64,000 nt of DNA. It comes from Peribacillus frigoritolerans (GTDB lineage: Bacteria; Bacillota; Bacilli; Bacillales; DSM-1321). The notes under the pieces were generated by a model. That model was given only the letters and a program-made list of their open reading frames with translations, ran no database searches and was not told where the DNA came from. Numbering within the stretch: position 1 is the first letter of the stretch; each line of letters starts with the position of its first letter. Location: the NCBI GenBank assembly GCA_030562215.1, contig JAUPFL010000003.1:1-64000 (forward strand), given 5' to 3'. The position numbers and the translations under genes are program-made. This document shows positions 27,938-36,164 of the stretch, in pieces.

Positions 27938-28508
27938 TTATAAATCTTTCCATTCCATATAGGATTCGGGATCCAATTCTTTTAATTCTTCCAAAAACAA
28001 TGGTAATAGACCCAACTTTTTTAAACCTTTGAATATCAACTCTGGCCTGTTTCGAATCCTTGTATAGGAGCTATAATGATCTATTACTTTTAATTCCTCT
28101 CCCTTAGTTACAATAATGTGGCGCAAATCGGCATCCAATCTGGTAAACTTTAAACGCTTCATTTCTTTTAGCACAAAAAAGAATTTGCCTCATCAATTTT
28201 TCGGATAGGATCCCTCCAGATTCTAAATATTGAAATAAAGTTGGCCCTTCAAGATATTCCATAATAATATAGTTATGCCCCACCTCATAAAGCCGTGGAA
28301 TAGTGGGAGACTCCTGTGCAATTTTTAATACATTACCCTCTTTAGCCGCATATTCTGGTTTTGCACAAATTTTCACACATTTGTCTGAAGAAATTTTAAA
28401 AACGGCCCCTTGCGCCCCCTTTCCAATCAGCGAAAACGACGTTGGATTTTTTATTACATTTACTTTTTTAATTCCTTCAGTAACACAGATGGATTTAAAG
28501 TCCTCCAC
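27938..28508 (-). CDS. Kinase-fold protein, single module (one frame break)
   Basis: About 190 residues, the fourth member of the family in this window. Motifs: LIGKGAQGAVFKI, CVKICAKPEYAAKEG, HNYIIMEYLEGPTL, DADLRHIIVTKGEELKVIDH and the end ELDPESYMEW. The frame breaks at A6 on the plus strand (28175-28180), where one base fewer gives QILFVLKEMKRLKF. Start is GTG 28508 with AAAGGAGTGATG upstream. The segment DLRH replaces the catalytic HRD. It converges on the HipA-like gene. Confidence 0.7.
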
Positions 28509-28529
28509 TTTACATCACTCCTTTACATA

Positions 28530-29013
28530 CCCTATCGTACTATTACTTTTTATCCTTTGTTTCTTTATCTCTAAGATTCTTGAACAGCTCCGTATTGATG
28601 ATAATTGGTGACGAACCTCTGCCCCTTTATCATTGTGACACATTCTGAAAGTAAACGTCTTCCATTAATGATTTATAGGGTTGAAGGAATAGCTTAATAA
28701 AAACAGTTTTTGTAAAAGCCCTTCTATAATAAAAGGGGATTTTAGTGAAAATACAAATCTATACAAAGAGACTGGTTCATAGTGTGTGCTTACTATATTT
28801 TATGTAAAAGATTAAAGTTTGCTATAGTCAAGCGCCAGTTCATCCAGTAATTTTTACTGGTCGACCTCATGATACGAAGCATTGTTAGCGGGTAGCGGAA
28901 ATAAGAAACAGTTATATAACAATGTTCATGGTATAATCAAAATAGGAAAACGCTTACAGAGATAAGTTAAACTAATGGTTCAGAAAATTCATTCTTTTGG
29001 GAGTCGATGAAAG
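28530..29013. other. Intergenic stretch before the prolyl hydroxylase gene
   Basis: No gene is supported. TATAAT at 28932-28937 could be the -10 of the hydroxylase promoter. GGAAAACGCTTACA (28945-28958) differs at one position from the cre consensus and lies just downstream of it. Confidence 0.35.
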
Positions 29014-29663
29014 TTGACAGTGGATAATAAAATAAGTAAAGAACAAACTATTTTTAATCATAATGGAAATAAAATCAAAACGGAAGACAGAGAAATTAAT
29101 GTAATTGCTAGACTAGAAGAACCTCTAATTGTAGTTTTAGGAAACGTTTTGAGTGACGAAGAATGTGACGGACTTATTGAATTGTCAAAAGACAAAATGC
29201 ATCGTTCCAAAATTGGGGTTACGCACGAAGTAAATGAATTAAGAACAAGCAGCAGCATGTTTTTTCAAGAAAATGAATATGACATCATTACCAAAATTGA
29301 AAAAGGATATCAACAATCATGAATATACCCATTGAACATGGAGAAGGTATTCAAATTCTTAAATACACTCCAGGACAAGAGTATAAAGCTCATTTTGATT
29401 TTTTACATCTTCAAGTATAGCAGCAAAAATAATAGAATTAGCACAATCATCTTGTACTTAAATGATGTGGAGCATGGTGGGGAAACTTTTTTCCGAAACT
29501 GAATTTTTCAGTGTCACCGAGTAAGGGAATGGCAGTGTACTTCGAATATTTCTACAACGATAATAACCTAAACGAACTAACTTTACATGGTGGAGCGCCA
29601 GTTATCACTGGTGAAAAATGGGTTGCAACACAATGGATGAGGAGACAAAAAAATCTCTTATAA
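29014..29663 (+). CDS. Prolyl 4-hydroxylase, B. anthracis type (four frame breaks)
   Basis: About 217 residues, matching the length and order of the B. anthracis Fe(II)/2-oxoglutarate prolyl 4-hydroxylase. Visible: EEPLIVVLGNVLSDEECD, the iron ligands in HFD, YLNDVEHGGETFFPK, and the distal His and 2-oxoglutarate Lys in LHGGAPVITGEKWVATQW. Start is TTG 29014. Four one-base gaps break the frame: an A5 run about 29305, T6 about 29400, A5 about 29427 and CC about 29500. Adding one base at each gives a continuous match. BaP4H binds collagen-like repeats, which are common in exosporium proteins, so a spore-surface substrate is plausible. No collagen-like gene is in the window. Confidence 0.8.
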
Positions 29664-29696
29664 TGTGTAAACGATAGACTTTATAAGCCTCAATAT

Positions 29697-29730
29697 TAGG
29701 TGCCAAATAAACTATGGCACCTATTGTTCA
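29697..29730 (+). terminator. Probable terminator after the prolyl hydroxylase gene
   Basis: TAGGTGCCA (29697-29705) pairs with TGGCACCTA (29715-29723), followed by TTGTTCATTT. Confidence 0.5.
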
Positions 29731-29907
29731 TTTGGAATCTGTTTTATTTAAAATGTCCACACGAAAAAGTCAGAATAAGAATGTTCCCTTGAAGTCCAAA
29801 ATTTCCGGGAGGTCTTTACCCTAAACAATCAATTCGTTTCAAAATATACTATTGCCTAGAATTTTTAAGTTTGATAAAAAAATACTTTGTTTGTATTTAA
29901 TCACTAT

Positions 29908-30687
29908 TCATTTACCTTTGATGCTCTTTCTAAAATCATCGTAATCAGTCTTTATGTAATGAAAAACCTTTGCGTTGCCATTATGGTCTGGATGAGTTAT
30001 TTTTAATAACCCTTTATATTCAGCCAACACTTCTTTATTGCTCGCCATTTTAGAAAGCCCTAACTTTTTACTATAATCATTTGATTGAGCAGCGGAGTCC
30101 ATATTGTAATTGTTTCTGATGTTTTCTTTTAATTTTATCAATTCATTACGTAATTCAATATTTTCTTTCAATAAATCCTTAGTTTCATTTTGCAATTCAC
30201 TTTTCTCATTCTTTAGTATGGCAACTTCCTTTTTGAACATATCCCTTTGCTGAATCAATATTCTTTTTGCAGTCTCATGAAGTTCTTCGATTCCTTCTAT
30301 ATGCTTATCTTGAGCTTGTATTTTCAATTTTAATCGGTGTATGATTTCGTCCTTGTTTTTATCTATAAAATCATTTATAGCCAGCTTTGAAGCTGTTTCA
30401 TCGCTTATGTATACAGTGCTCCTCTTTCCGTTGCCCGCATTTTTAATCTTACCTTCTTGAAGCCAGCGCCTTACAGTCTGTATGCTATTACTTTCTGTTA
30501 TTCCTGCATCTTTTAACATTTCAAATGCTTGGTCTGTGTCATCCATTATGTATCCGGTTTTTCTATTCACGCTTCCTCCCTCATATTTAATCTTACCTTC
30601 ACGAAGCCAGCGTCTAACAGTTTGTATGCTGCTGCTTTCTGATACTCCTGCATCCTTTAACAGGTCGAAAGCTTGATCTGTGTTCAC
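29908..30687 (-). CDS. Tandem HTH, coiled-coil and J-domain-like protein
   Basis: A 259-residue protein with an unusual build. Two copies of a 45-residue helix-turn-helix unit (DQAFDLLKDAGVSESSSIQT, then VRRWLREGKIK; and DQAFEMLKDAGITESNSIQT, then VRRWLQEGKIK) are followed by a long charged coiled coil (about 115-200). A C-terminal segment KLGLSKMASNKEVLAEYKGL and KITHPDHNGN contains the HPD tripeptide of J domains. The GTG at 30687 is chosen as start because AAGGGGGAAGGGG lies upstream; the frame is open 13 codons further. The HTH repeats resemble MerR/RacA-type DNA-binding modules. It could be a DNA-bound factor that recruits an Hsp70, but that is inference. Confidence 0.65.
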   Translation of the reverse strand: MNTDQAFDLLKDAGVSESSSIQTVRRWLREGKIKYEGGSVNRKTGYIMDDTDQAFEMLKDAGITESNSIQTVRRWLQEGKIKNAGNGKRSTVYISDETASKLAINDFIDKNKDEIIHRLKLKIQAQDKHIEGIEELHETAKRILIQQRDMFKKEVAILKNEKSELQNETKDLLKENIELRNELIKLKENIRNNYNMDSAAQSNDYSKKLGLSKMASNKEVLAEYKGLLKITHPDHNGNAKVFHYIKTDYDDFRKSIKGK

Positions 30688-30729
30688 GTTGTTCCCCTTC
30701 CCCCTTATTACGCAATGAAATGCCACTTC

Positions 30730-31150
30730 GAATGATTAGCCTATTAAAAGGAATATTTTTTATACACTATGCGGCTAATATGACTGCCAATGTTTTAAAT
30801 AATAGCATAGCCATATTCTAAACAAAGAACAAACAGATGAAGAATATATGACGAATATCACAGAGAGATAACGATAAGATATCAAAGTTAAAGTGTGGAA
30901 CCAGAAAAAATTATCGGTAACCATGTAATCATGATATCCATGGTGGAGTTGGTTATTAGGAGCAATATAAATACTTTCAAATGGAATCCATGGTCAAGGG
31001 ACAGTGTGAAGAATACGCAGAAAGGGGTATTTGGAACTTTTCTGAATGCCATATTACATAGACGTCAAATCACCTTACATACTATGCTACCGTGTGGAGT
31101 GAACTTTGGCAGCATAGTAAATGCGATGAGATATCATATATACTAATATT
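30730..31150. other. Stretch without a clear gene
   Basis: An 83-codon plus-strand frame (30895-31146, GTG start) lacks a ribosome site and recognisable features, though a hairpin follows it. I do not accept it as a gene. Confidence 0.35.
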
Positions 31151-31195
31151 AAAAATCCCAATCTCTCAGTGATATAAATGAGAAATTGGGTTTTA
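31151..31195. terminator. Terminator after the VOC gene
   Basis: CCCAATCTCTCA (31157-31168) pairs with TGAGAAATTGGG (31179-31190) with one mismatch; T runs flank both sides. Confidence 0.65.
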
Positions 31196-31266
31196 TTTAT
31201 TCAACAAAATACAGTTGCAACTAAAAGTAACCAAGGTAGCAGCTGTTATTATTTAACTAGGGAAAA

Positions 31267-31692
31267 TTATTGTTGACCCTCTGTATAAACTTGAAAGGTT
31301 ACACCGAATTTGTCTGTTACAATCCCATAAGCGGGGCTGAAAAAAGCTTCCTGCAGCGGCATTTTCACTTCTCCGCCTTGAGACAAAGTTTCAAAGATTC
31401 GTTTTGATTTTTCAATATCGTTTATTGAAATACAGATCGTGACTTGATCTCCAGACTGACTGGTTTGACCTGGAAACGTATCGGAAAACATGAGGTCCGT
31501 TTCCCCAACCTTTAACATTGCGTGTGCCACAAGACCCTTTGCTTCTTCTGGCAGAGGAAATTCAGGGTTTTCTGGCATTTCCCCAAAAGTTTGATTAAAA
31601 AGGACTTTTGCATCCAATGCTTCTTCGTAAAATTGGATCGCTTCCTTCGCTTTTCCGTTCATCATTAAATATGGAGATAATCGCATGGTCAT
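31267..31692 (-). CDS. VOC-superfamily protein, PhnB/YjdN-like
   Basis: A 141-residue protein of the glyoxalase/bleomycin-resistance (vicinal oxygen chelate) fold. The PhnB group pattern is visible: SPYLMMNGKAKEAIQFYEEA, a central DLMFSDTFPG, and the end AYGIVTDKFGVTFQVY. Start ATG 31692 has AAAGGAG upstream; the frame is open further but without a ribosome site. Proteins of this group are often called 3-demethylubiquinone methyltransferase-like in error. No substrate can be named. Confidence 0.8.
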   Translation of the reverse strand: MTMRLSPYLMMNGKAKEAIQFYEEALDAKVLFNQTFGEMPENPEFPLPEEAKGLVAHAMLKVGETDLMFSDTFPGQTSQSGDQVTICISINDIEKSKRIFETLSQGGEVKMPLQEAFFSPAYGIVTDKFGVTFQVYTEGQQ

Positions 31693-32016
31693 AATTAAAT
31701 AACTCCTTTTGCTTTGATTTTTTTTTAGCTCGGGAAATTTCCAAGCTTCCTTATGAACTGACAATGGCAATAATCACTATACCATTATTACCCATGATTG
31801 TATTCTATAACACAGAACACGTGTTCGTCAATGAAAATCTACTGAAAACTTCAAATTTTTTTGTTAACGTTGAATTGAAATTTCCAAGGTGGTTTGTTTG
31901 TCAAGGTATTTCACGATGATCCATTCAGGAAAACTACTATTTATCACCAAAATTTGATTTTGTTTATTATCGGTTTTTAAAATCCAAGAAGCATTTCAAA
32001 CAAGAACAAGGTGAAA

Positions 32017-32057
32017 TGAAAAAGGTATGATCCCAAAAGATTACCGGTATCATACCT
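32017..32057 (-). terminator. Terminator after the DoxX gene
   Basis: AGGTATGAT (32023-32031) pairs with ATCATACCT (32049-32057); T5 follows on the minus strand. Confidence 0.65.
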
Positions 32058-32107
32058 CAAGACTGTTTAAAAAGTGTTTAATTTATTTTGATTTCGTTTA
32101 AATCTAA

Positions 32108-32536
32108 TTAACTTGCTATCATTTCTGAATCTTGTGCTTTTTTAAGGTTTGGTAACTTAGAGTCTATAGATAGGAATCGGCTTCCATTCAATAGTAGGTG
32201 AAATGCGATAATCATAAGAACGAGATCCAGTTCGTACCCTGAGCCTTCTCCATTCCCCAAAAAACCTGCTGGGAATTTCACATAAACAATTGCACCAGCC
32301 ATGATGAATACAAGGAGAGCAGAAATTATTCTTGTACCAAGACCAATTATTAAAGCAATTCCTCCAACCAATTCAATAAAACCGACTACATAGGCCATGA
32401 ATCCCGGAATTCCTATACTTTGAAACCATCCTGAAGTGTTATCCAATCCACCTTTGAATTTTGACAGACCATGCAAGAAAAATGAAATTCCCAACATAAC
32501 TCTTAATAAAAAGGTACCGATTTCTTGTTTATTCAT
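32108..32536 (-). CDS. DoxX family membrane protein
   Basis: A 142-residue protein with four membrane segments and the DoxX marks RVMLGISFFLHGLSKFKGG, GFIELVGGIALIIGLGTR and an LL.NGSR end. DoxX-like proteins are linked to thiol and quinone redox stress in other bacteria. ATG 32536 has AAAGGAGATG upstream. A palindrome matching the operator before the BlaI-like repressor gene lies 23 bases upstream of the start, so it is probably a target of that repressor. Confidence 0.85.
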   Translation of the reverse strand: MNKQEIGTFLLRVMLGISFFLHGLSKFKGGLDNTSGWFQSIGIPGFMAYVVGFIELVGGIALIIGLGTRIISALLVFIMAGAIVYVKFPAGFLGNGEGSGYELDLVLMIIAFHLLLNGSRFLSIDSKLPNLKKAQDSEMIAS

Positions 32537-32558
32537 GACACATCTCCTTTTTTTATTT

Positions 32559-32579
32559 TACACTACAAAGTGTAGTGTA
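32559..32579. promoter_or_regulatory. BlaI-type operator before DoxX
   Basis: TACACTACAAAGTGTAGTGTA is a perfect palindrome around AAG. Its ACTACA/TGTAGT core is that of BlaI/MecI operators and it shares CACTACAAA and TGTAGTG with the site at 33889-33907. Confidence 0.75.
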
Positions 32580-32607
32580 ATGTGGTAATAAAATCAAGTG
32601 AAAGTCA

Positions 32608-33459
32608 TCAGACAATCACTATAGTCATTCCTAACAATATAACCAAAACATAAATAGAAACAAAAATCGTGGTAGTTTCAGCCCTTAAAGGAATTGTTTT
32701 ATTGGGATCAATTAATTGCTGAAGTCTATAGTTAACTGATTCATTCGAGAAATGAACAAGGACAGGAGAGGATTTATCAGTGCAACCATGTTTAATTAAC
32801 TTCAATAAAGCGGCACTTATACCTAATTCGGTCCCCATTTTATTAATCGCATTTTCGTCGGCTGATAATTCACTTATTATTTTGTAATTTTTATGACACC
32901 ATTTTGCCAGCGGGACAAACCATAACGCATCTGAAATCAACTGTAAAATAAAGATTACCAATGGATCATATTTCTTTTGGTGAAAGGCTTCATGCTCCAC
33001 TACCGCTTCTAGTTCATCAAAGTCCAGTAATCGAATTAAACCAGTACTGAACACAATGAAAGGGCGCCTGAAACCAAGTGTAAACGCAAGAGGCTGTTCA
33101 GCGTTCACAACTAAGATATCATTGTTGACCCGTTTGAATGTTTCATTTATATTTTTTGTCATATCAATGTTTTTTGAAAGAAAAAGCTTTTGTTTAAACC
33201 TTCTGGATAAGAAATATTGCTCTGTAACTTTAAGAAAGGTGCTTAATATACTATAGGATATTATTATACTGAGCAGTGTGACGACCACAAAGTAGTATAC
33301 TGAATCTTCCTTGAATAAACTAAAACAAAATTTTAAAAAATTAGCTTTTATATTCACACCAAAAAAGATGTGTACTAAAAACGCTCCCATTTGGCACCAT
33401 ACTACACAGGCAATTAAAAGACTCAGGCTTATCAAAAAATAAGACTTTCTCTTCCACAT
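32608..33459 (-). CDS. BlaR1/M56-family membrane peptidase without sensor domain
   Basis: A 283-residue membrane protein with about four hydrophobic segments and a zinc-protease motif HEAFH (in VVEHEAFHQKKYDP) with a likely third ligand in ELSADENA. It matches the M56 peptidase part of BlaR1/MecR1 but lacks the penicillin-binding sensor domain, as the protein ends after the last membrane segment. The ATG overlaps the repressor stop (TAATG). By analogy it would cleave or inactivate the BlaI-like repressor after an unknown signal. Confidence 0.85.
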   Translation of the reverse strand: MWKRKSYFLISLSLLIACVVWCQMGAFLVHIFFGVNIKANFLKFCFSLFKEDSVYYFVVVTLLSIIISYSILSTFLKVTEQYFLSRRFKQKLFLSKNIDMTKNINETFKRVNNDILVVNAEQPLAFTLGFRRPFIVFSTGLIRLLDFDELEAVVEHEAFHQKKYDPLVIFILQLISDALWFVPLAKWCHKNYKIISELSADENAINKMGTELGISAALLKLIKHGCTDKSSPVLVHFSNESVNYRLQQLIDPNKTIPLRAETTTIFVSIYVLVILLGMTIVIV

Positions 33460-33875
33460 TATAATTTATCCTTTTTTAACGATTGAATTTTTTGTTCCAA
33501 TTTTTCAATTAAACCTTGGTCAGCGTCTTTCATGGCATCCAGCATATGGCTTATGACCGCCCCACCAAATTCATCCAGCAAGTTCTCAGTCAGTTTCTTT
33601 GACTGCTCTTCTAAAAACTCCTCTTTGGACTGCACCGGGCGAAATAATGAAAGCCTTCCTTCAGACCTCTTTTCAAGAAAGCCTTTTTCAACTAAACGAT
33701 TCATGACGGTCATTACCGTGTTGAAATTGATAGGTTTGTCAAGTTCCAATGATTGTTGAACCGCTTTAATGCTTTGTTCATCTTTATCCCATAAATATTC
33801 CATGATATTAGCTTCCAATGGACCAAAGAAACGATTCAGTCCAACTTCATCATATTTAAAATTTTTAATATTCAT
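33459..33875 (-). CDS. BlaI/MecI/CopY-family repressor
   Basis: A 138-residue winged-helix protein: FFGPLEANIMEYLWDKDEQS, INFNTVMTVMNRLVEKGFLE (recognition helix), KRSEGRLSLFRPVQSKEEF (wing), then a C-terminal dimerisation part. Start ATG 33875 has GGGAGGTGGG, which partly overlaps the palindrome at 33889-33907, so the gene is probably autorepressed. It forms an operon with the M56 peptidase and likely controls the DoxX gene beyond it. Confidence 0.88.
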   Translation of the reverse strand: MNIKNFKYDEVGLNRFFGPLEANIMEYLWDKDEQSIKAVQQSLELDKPINFNTVMTVMNRLVEKGFLEKRSEGRLSLFRPVQSKEEFLEEQSKKLTENLLDEFGGAVISHMLDAMKDADQGLIEKLEQKIQSLKKDKL

Positions 33876-33888
33876 CCTTTCCCACCTC

Positions 33889-33907
33889 CCACTACAAATT
33901 GTAGTGG
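33889..33907. promoter_or_regulatory. BlaI-type operator before the repressor gene
   Basis: CCACTACAAATTGTAGTGG is a perfect palindrome around AAT located 14 bases before the repressor start. It shares its core with the DoxX operator. Confidence 0.75.
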
Positions 33908-33945
33908 AAATCACCTCTACAATCAAGTTTCACCCGGAAAATTAG

Positions 33946-34090
33946 AACGTTGATATCCACTCCAGGCCCTCGGCTCGCTTTCCGCTTGCGGTCCGGGAGC
34001 CTCCTCGGAACTCCTTACGCGAGTGGGGTCTCCATTGGACTCGTTTTTCCCGCAGGAGTCTCGAACACTCGCTCCAATCAACGGAAACGT
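33946..34090. repeat. Interspersed Bacillus repeat, about 145 bp
   Basis: Begins AACGTTGAT and ends ATCAACGGAAACGTT, so its ends are inverted. It is much richer in GC than its surroundings, with the phrases CGCTTTCCGC, GGGAGCCTCCTCGG, GGGGTCTCC, TTTTTCCCGCAGGAGTCTCG and GCTCCAATCAACG. I recognise this as a non-coding repeat scattered in many Bacillus genomes. The 80-codon frame through it is not a gene. Confidence 0.65.
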
Positions 34091-34103
34091 TTATAAATGA
34101 AAA

Positions 34104-34141
34104 CTGCGGGCAAACTGGCTTTTCTTCGAGTTTGACTACAG
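34104..34141. repeat. Hairpin repeat, copy 1
   Basis: CTGCGGGCAAACTGG ... CGAGTTTGACTACAG is an imperfect inverted repeat whose sequence matches the perfect hairpin at 63748-63785. Both are followed by TCTGA. Confidence 0.6.
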
Positions 34142-34317
34142 TCTGAAACCTCGGCTTTTGCAGGCATGTTTCAATAATCAATAGTAATCCTTTGGCCCCT
34201 ATTTCCTCAAATTTAAAAATCTTTATAAAGAAGGAAGTCTGTAAATCAATTTGTGAAATTATAATGTGTCTTGAGCTTCTTTATATAGATAGCATTCTGA
34301 AAGGAACACACAGTACT

Positions 34318-34570
34318 TTCTGATCCAATAATTGGGCCAGATTATGTAGCAGCGCAGCTGGGGTATAAAGAAGCAATTTCAGAAGATTTTTTTAAGCTTA
34401 CTACAAAACTTGCAGGAGGGATCCTTCAAAAATTTGCTAACTACCAAATTAATCATAGGGGATTTTTCATCTTACGAAAGATTTCCCTTTATGAGTGTAA
34501 TAAAGGGAACAATGTATATTTTGTTCCATCAGAACAAGAAGCGATTGATAAATTGTCTAAAGAACTATAA
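34318..34570 (+). pseudogene. DUF4180 gene relic
   Basis: Plus-strand translation gives PIIGPDYVAAQLGYKEAISE then DFFKLTTKLAGGILQKFANY, a family-typical DUF4180 segment. After a frame slip come LIIGDFSSYERF and then CNKGNNVYFVPSEQEAIDKL before TAA 34568-34570. No N-terminal half or start is found. A terminator follows 20 bases on. The protein family has no known function. Confidence 0.5.
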
Positions 34571-34590
34571 ACTTTAACAGAAAAATTCTC

Positions 34591-34624
34591 AAAAAAGACC
34601 GGGGTTTTTTTGCCCGGTTTTCTC
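34591..34624 (+). terminator. Terminator after the DUF4180 relic
   Basis: ACCGGG (34598-34603) and CCCGGT (34613-34618) form a stem with A6 before and TTTT after. Confidence 0.6.
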
Positions 34625-34785
34625 ATTGAGCTAACTCAGCTAATAGAAGCAACTTAATCCTATTGGTCTAGCTTTTTACCATGTCCTTCTGGTTCTCCAC
34701 CTCTATTCCACTCCATTTCCTTTTTTTAGTTGAAATGTTCATATGTTCCTTTTTCCTTTTAAGAGAGGATCAAAATTTCTTTTAA

Positions 34786-34814
34786 ATAAAAAAACGAGCC
34801 TACTGGGGCTCGTT
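34786..34814 (-). terminator. Terminator after the NAD(P)-binding protein gene
   Basis: AACGAGCC pairs with GGCTCGTT (34807-34814), followed on the minus strand by T7. It begins at the stop codon. Confidence 0.85.
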
Positions 34815-35495
34815 TCAATAAATAATAGTAACCCTTTGGGCAAGTTCCTCTATTTCAGCAGAATCATAAAAATGATATCCTTTTGCCGTCGCTTGGGCTG
34901 CAGCGTACATCGCAGCAGCTACTTTGTTTGCTTCTATTGCACGATATGGGCGTAAAGGGCCCACAAATACAAATTTTGCAAAAGTACTTAGCAGCCCAGA
35001 AATCTTTTCTCCCGCCCTGAATTCCTTGCGTTCTCCAAGAAGTAAGGAAGGGCGGAAAATATGTACTGCATTCAATTCCAGGTGTTGTAGTGTTCCTTCA
35101 ACATCACCCTTAACGCGACTGTAGAAGAACTTTGATTTGGAATTGGCTCCCATGGCCGTTATGACGAGTAATTTATCAACATTGGATGTCTTTGCCATTT
35201 TAGCTGCTTCAATTACATAGTCATAATCCACTTTACGAAAGGCTTCCTTCGTTTTAGCCTTTTTAATCGTTGTACCCAAACAAATGAAAACATCGGTGAC
35301 TTTGAACAAATGGGCATACTTGGATAAATTATCGAAATCCACAACATGTCCTATGCATTTGGGATAAGTGAGTTTCATTTCTCTTCTTGTCAACAAATGG
35401 ATTTCACTATAGATTTTGCTGTTGCTTAGCTCTTTAACCAACTGGGTGCCTACCACACCAGTAGCGCCTAATATCAATGCCGTCTTCTTAGTCAT
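34815..35495 (-). CDS. NAD(P)-binding Rossmann protein, atypical SDR
   Basis: A 226-residue protein with an N-terminal nucleotide loop LILGATGVVGTQLVKEL, VTDVFICLGTT, a VKGDVEG helix and IFRPSLLLGERKE, the pattern of atypical short-chain dehydrogenases of the HTATIP2/YwnB group. ATG 35495 has a weak GAAGGAAATC ribosome site. The frame is intact with its own terminator. Likely a soluble oxidoreductase or NAD(P)H-binding protein; no substrate is indicated. Confidence 0.8.
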   Translation of the reverse strand: MTKKTALILGATGVVGTQLVKELSNSKIYSEIHLLTRREMKLTYPKCIGHVVDFDNLSKYAHLFKVTDVFICLGTTIKKAKTKEAFRKVDYDYVIEAAKMAKTSNVDKLLVITAMGANSKSKFFYSRVKGDVEGTLQHLELNAVHIFRPSLLLGERKEFRAGEKISGLLSTFAKFVFVGPLRPYRAIEANKVAAAMYAAAQATAKGYHFYDSAEIEELAQRVTIIY

Positions 35496-35567
35496 GATTT
35501 CCTTCTTTCTATAATTAGCTCCTCAGTCAACCATATCCTTTTTTAACTCTAACCTAGCTTAATAGGA

Positions 35568-36146
35568 CTAAGATAAATGATTTACTTGATTGAAATCATC
35601 AATTATCCAAGAATCAACTTCAAATCTAATCGTACTCAAACATGCATTGAACAAGCGCATTTCGTTGGATACGATTGACTCGTTTGACATCAAGCGTAAA
35701 ATAAAATGAATGACGGCTCCATGTGCTACAAGTATAACTTTCTTCTCAGGATACTCCTTTTGAATTTCCTGGAGCCCATTCATCAGCCTGTTTCGTAAAG
35801 ATTCCTGATTTTCCTGACCAGGATAATCTTTATCCCTGAATGCAGACTTCCTTTCCGCTGCTGTCATTCCTTCAGCGACGCCAAAATTCTTTTCAATGAA
35901 TTCCATTTTTTCAATAACCGGGACTTCAATATAGTGCGAAATGATATCCGCCGTCTCCCTTGCCCTCTTTAGAGGGCTTGAAATAATTACATCCCAATCA
36001 TCTTTTGACAAAAATTCACCACATTGCCGTGCCTGTATCTTTCCGAGTTCATTTAAAGGAATATCAGTCTGACCTTGCAGCTTCCCTAGTGCATTCCACT
36101 CTGTTTGACCATGCCGCACTAAACAAATAGTAGTAATTGTCCTCAA
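35568..36146 (-). CDS. Histidine phosphatase (phosphoglycerate mutase-like)
   Basis: A 192-residue branch-1 histidine phosphatase: the phosphohistidine motif LVRHGQTEWN, SSPLKRARETA (phosphate-binding Arg), the acid in FIEKNFGVAEG, and the second His in VAHGAVIHF. The likely start is TTG 36146 with GAGGGG very close upstream, so the start is uncertain. It follows the acetylglutamate-synthase-like gene by about 20 bases and may share its transcript. The substrate is probably a small phosphorylated metabolite. Confidence 0.85.
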   Translation of the reverse strand: MRTITTICLVRHGQTEWNALGKLQGQTDIPLNELGKIQARQCGEFLSKDDWDVIISSPLKRARETADIISHYIEVPVIEKMEFIEKNFGVAEGMTAAERKSAFRDKDYPGQENQESLRNRLMNGLQEIQKEYPEKKVILVAHGAVIHFILRLMSNESIVSNEMRLFNACLSTIRFEVDSWIIDDFNQVNHLS

Positions 36147-36164
36147 ACCCCTCTAAGTAGATTA

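Noticed and set aside
30895..31146. An 83-codon plus-strand frame before a hairpin
   Set aside because: GTG start without ribosome site; the hairpin is better explained as the terminator of the opposite VOC gene.
33942..34181. A 79-codon minus-strand frame
   Set aside because: It runs through the GC-rich interspersed repeat, has no ribosome site and no protein features.
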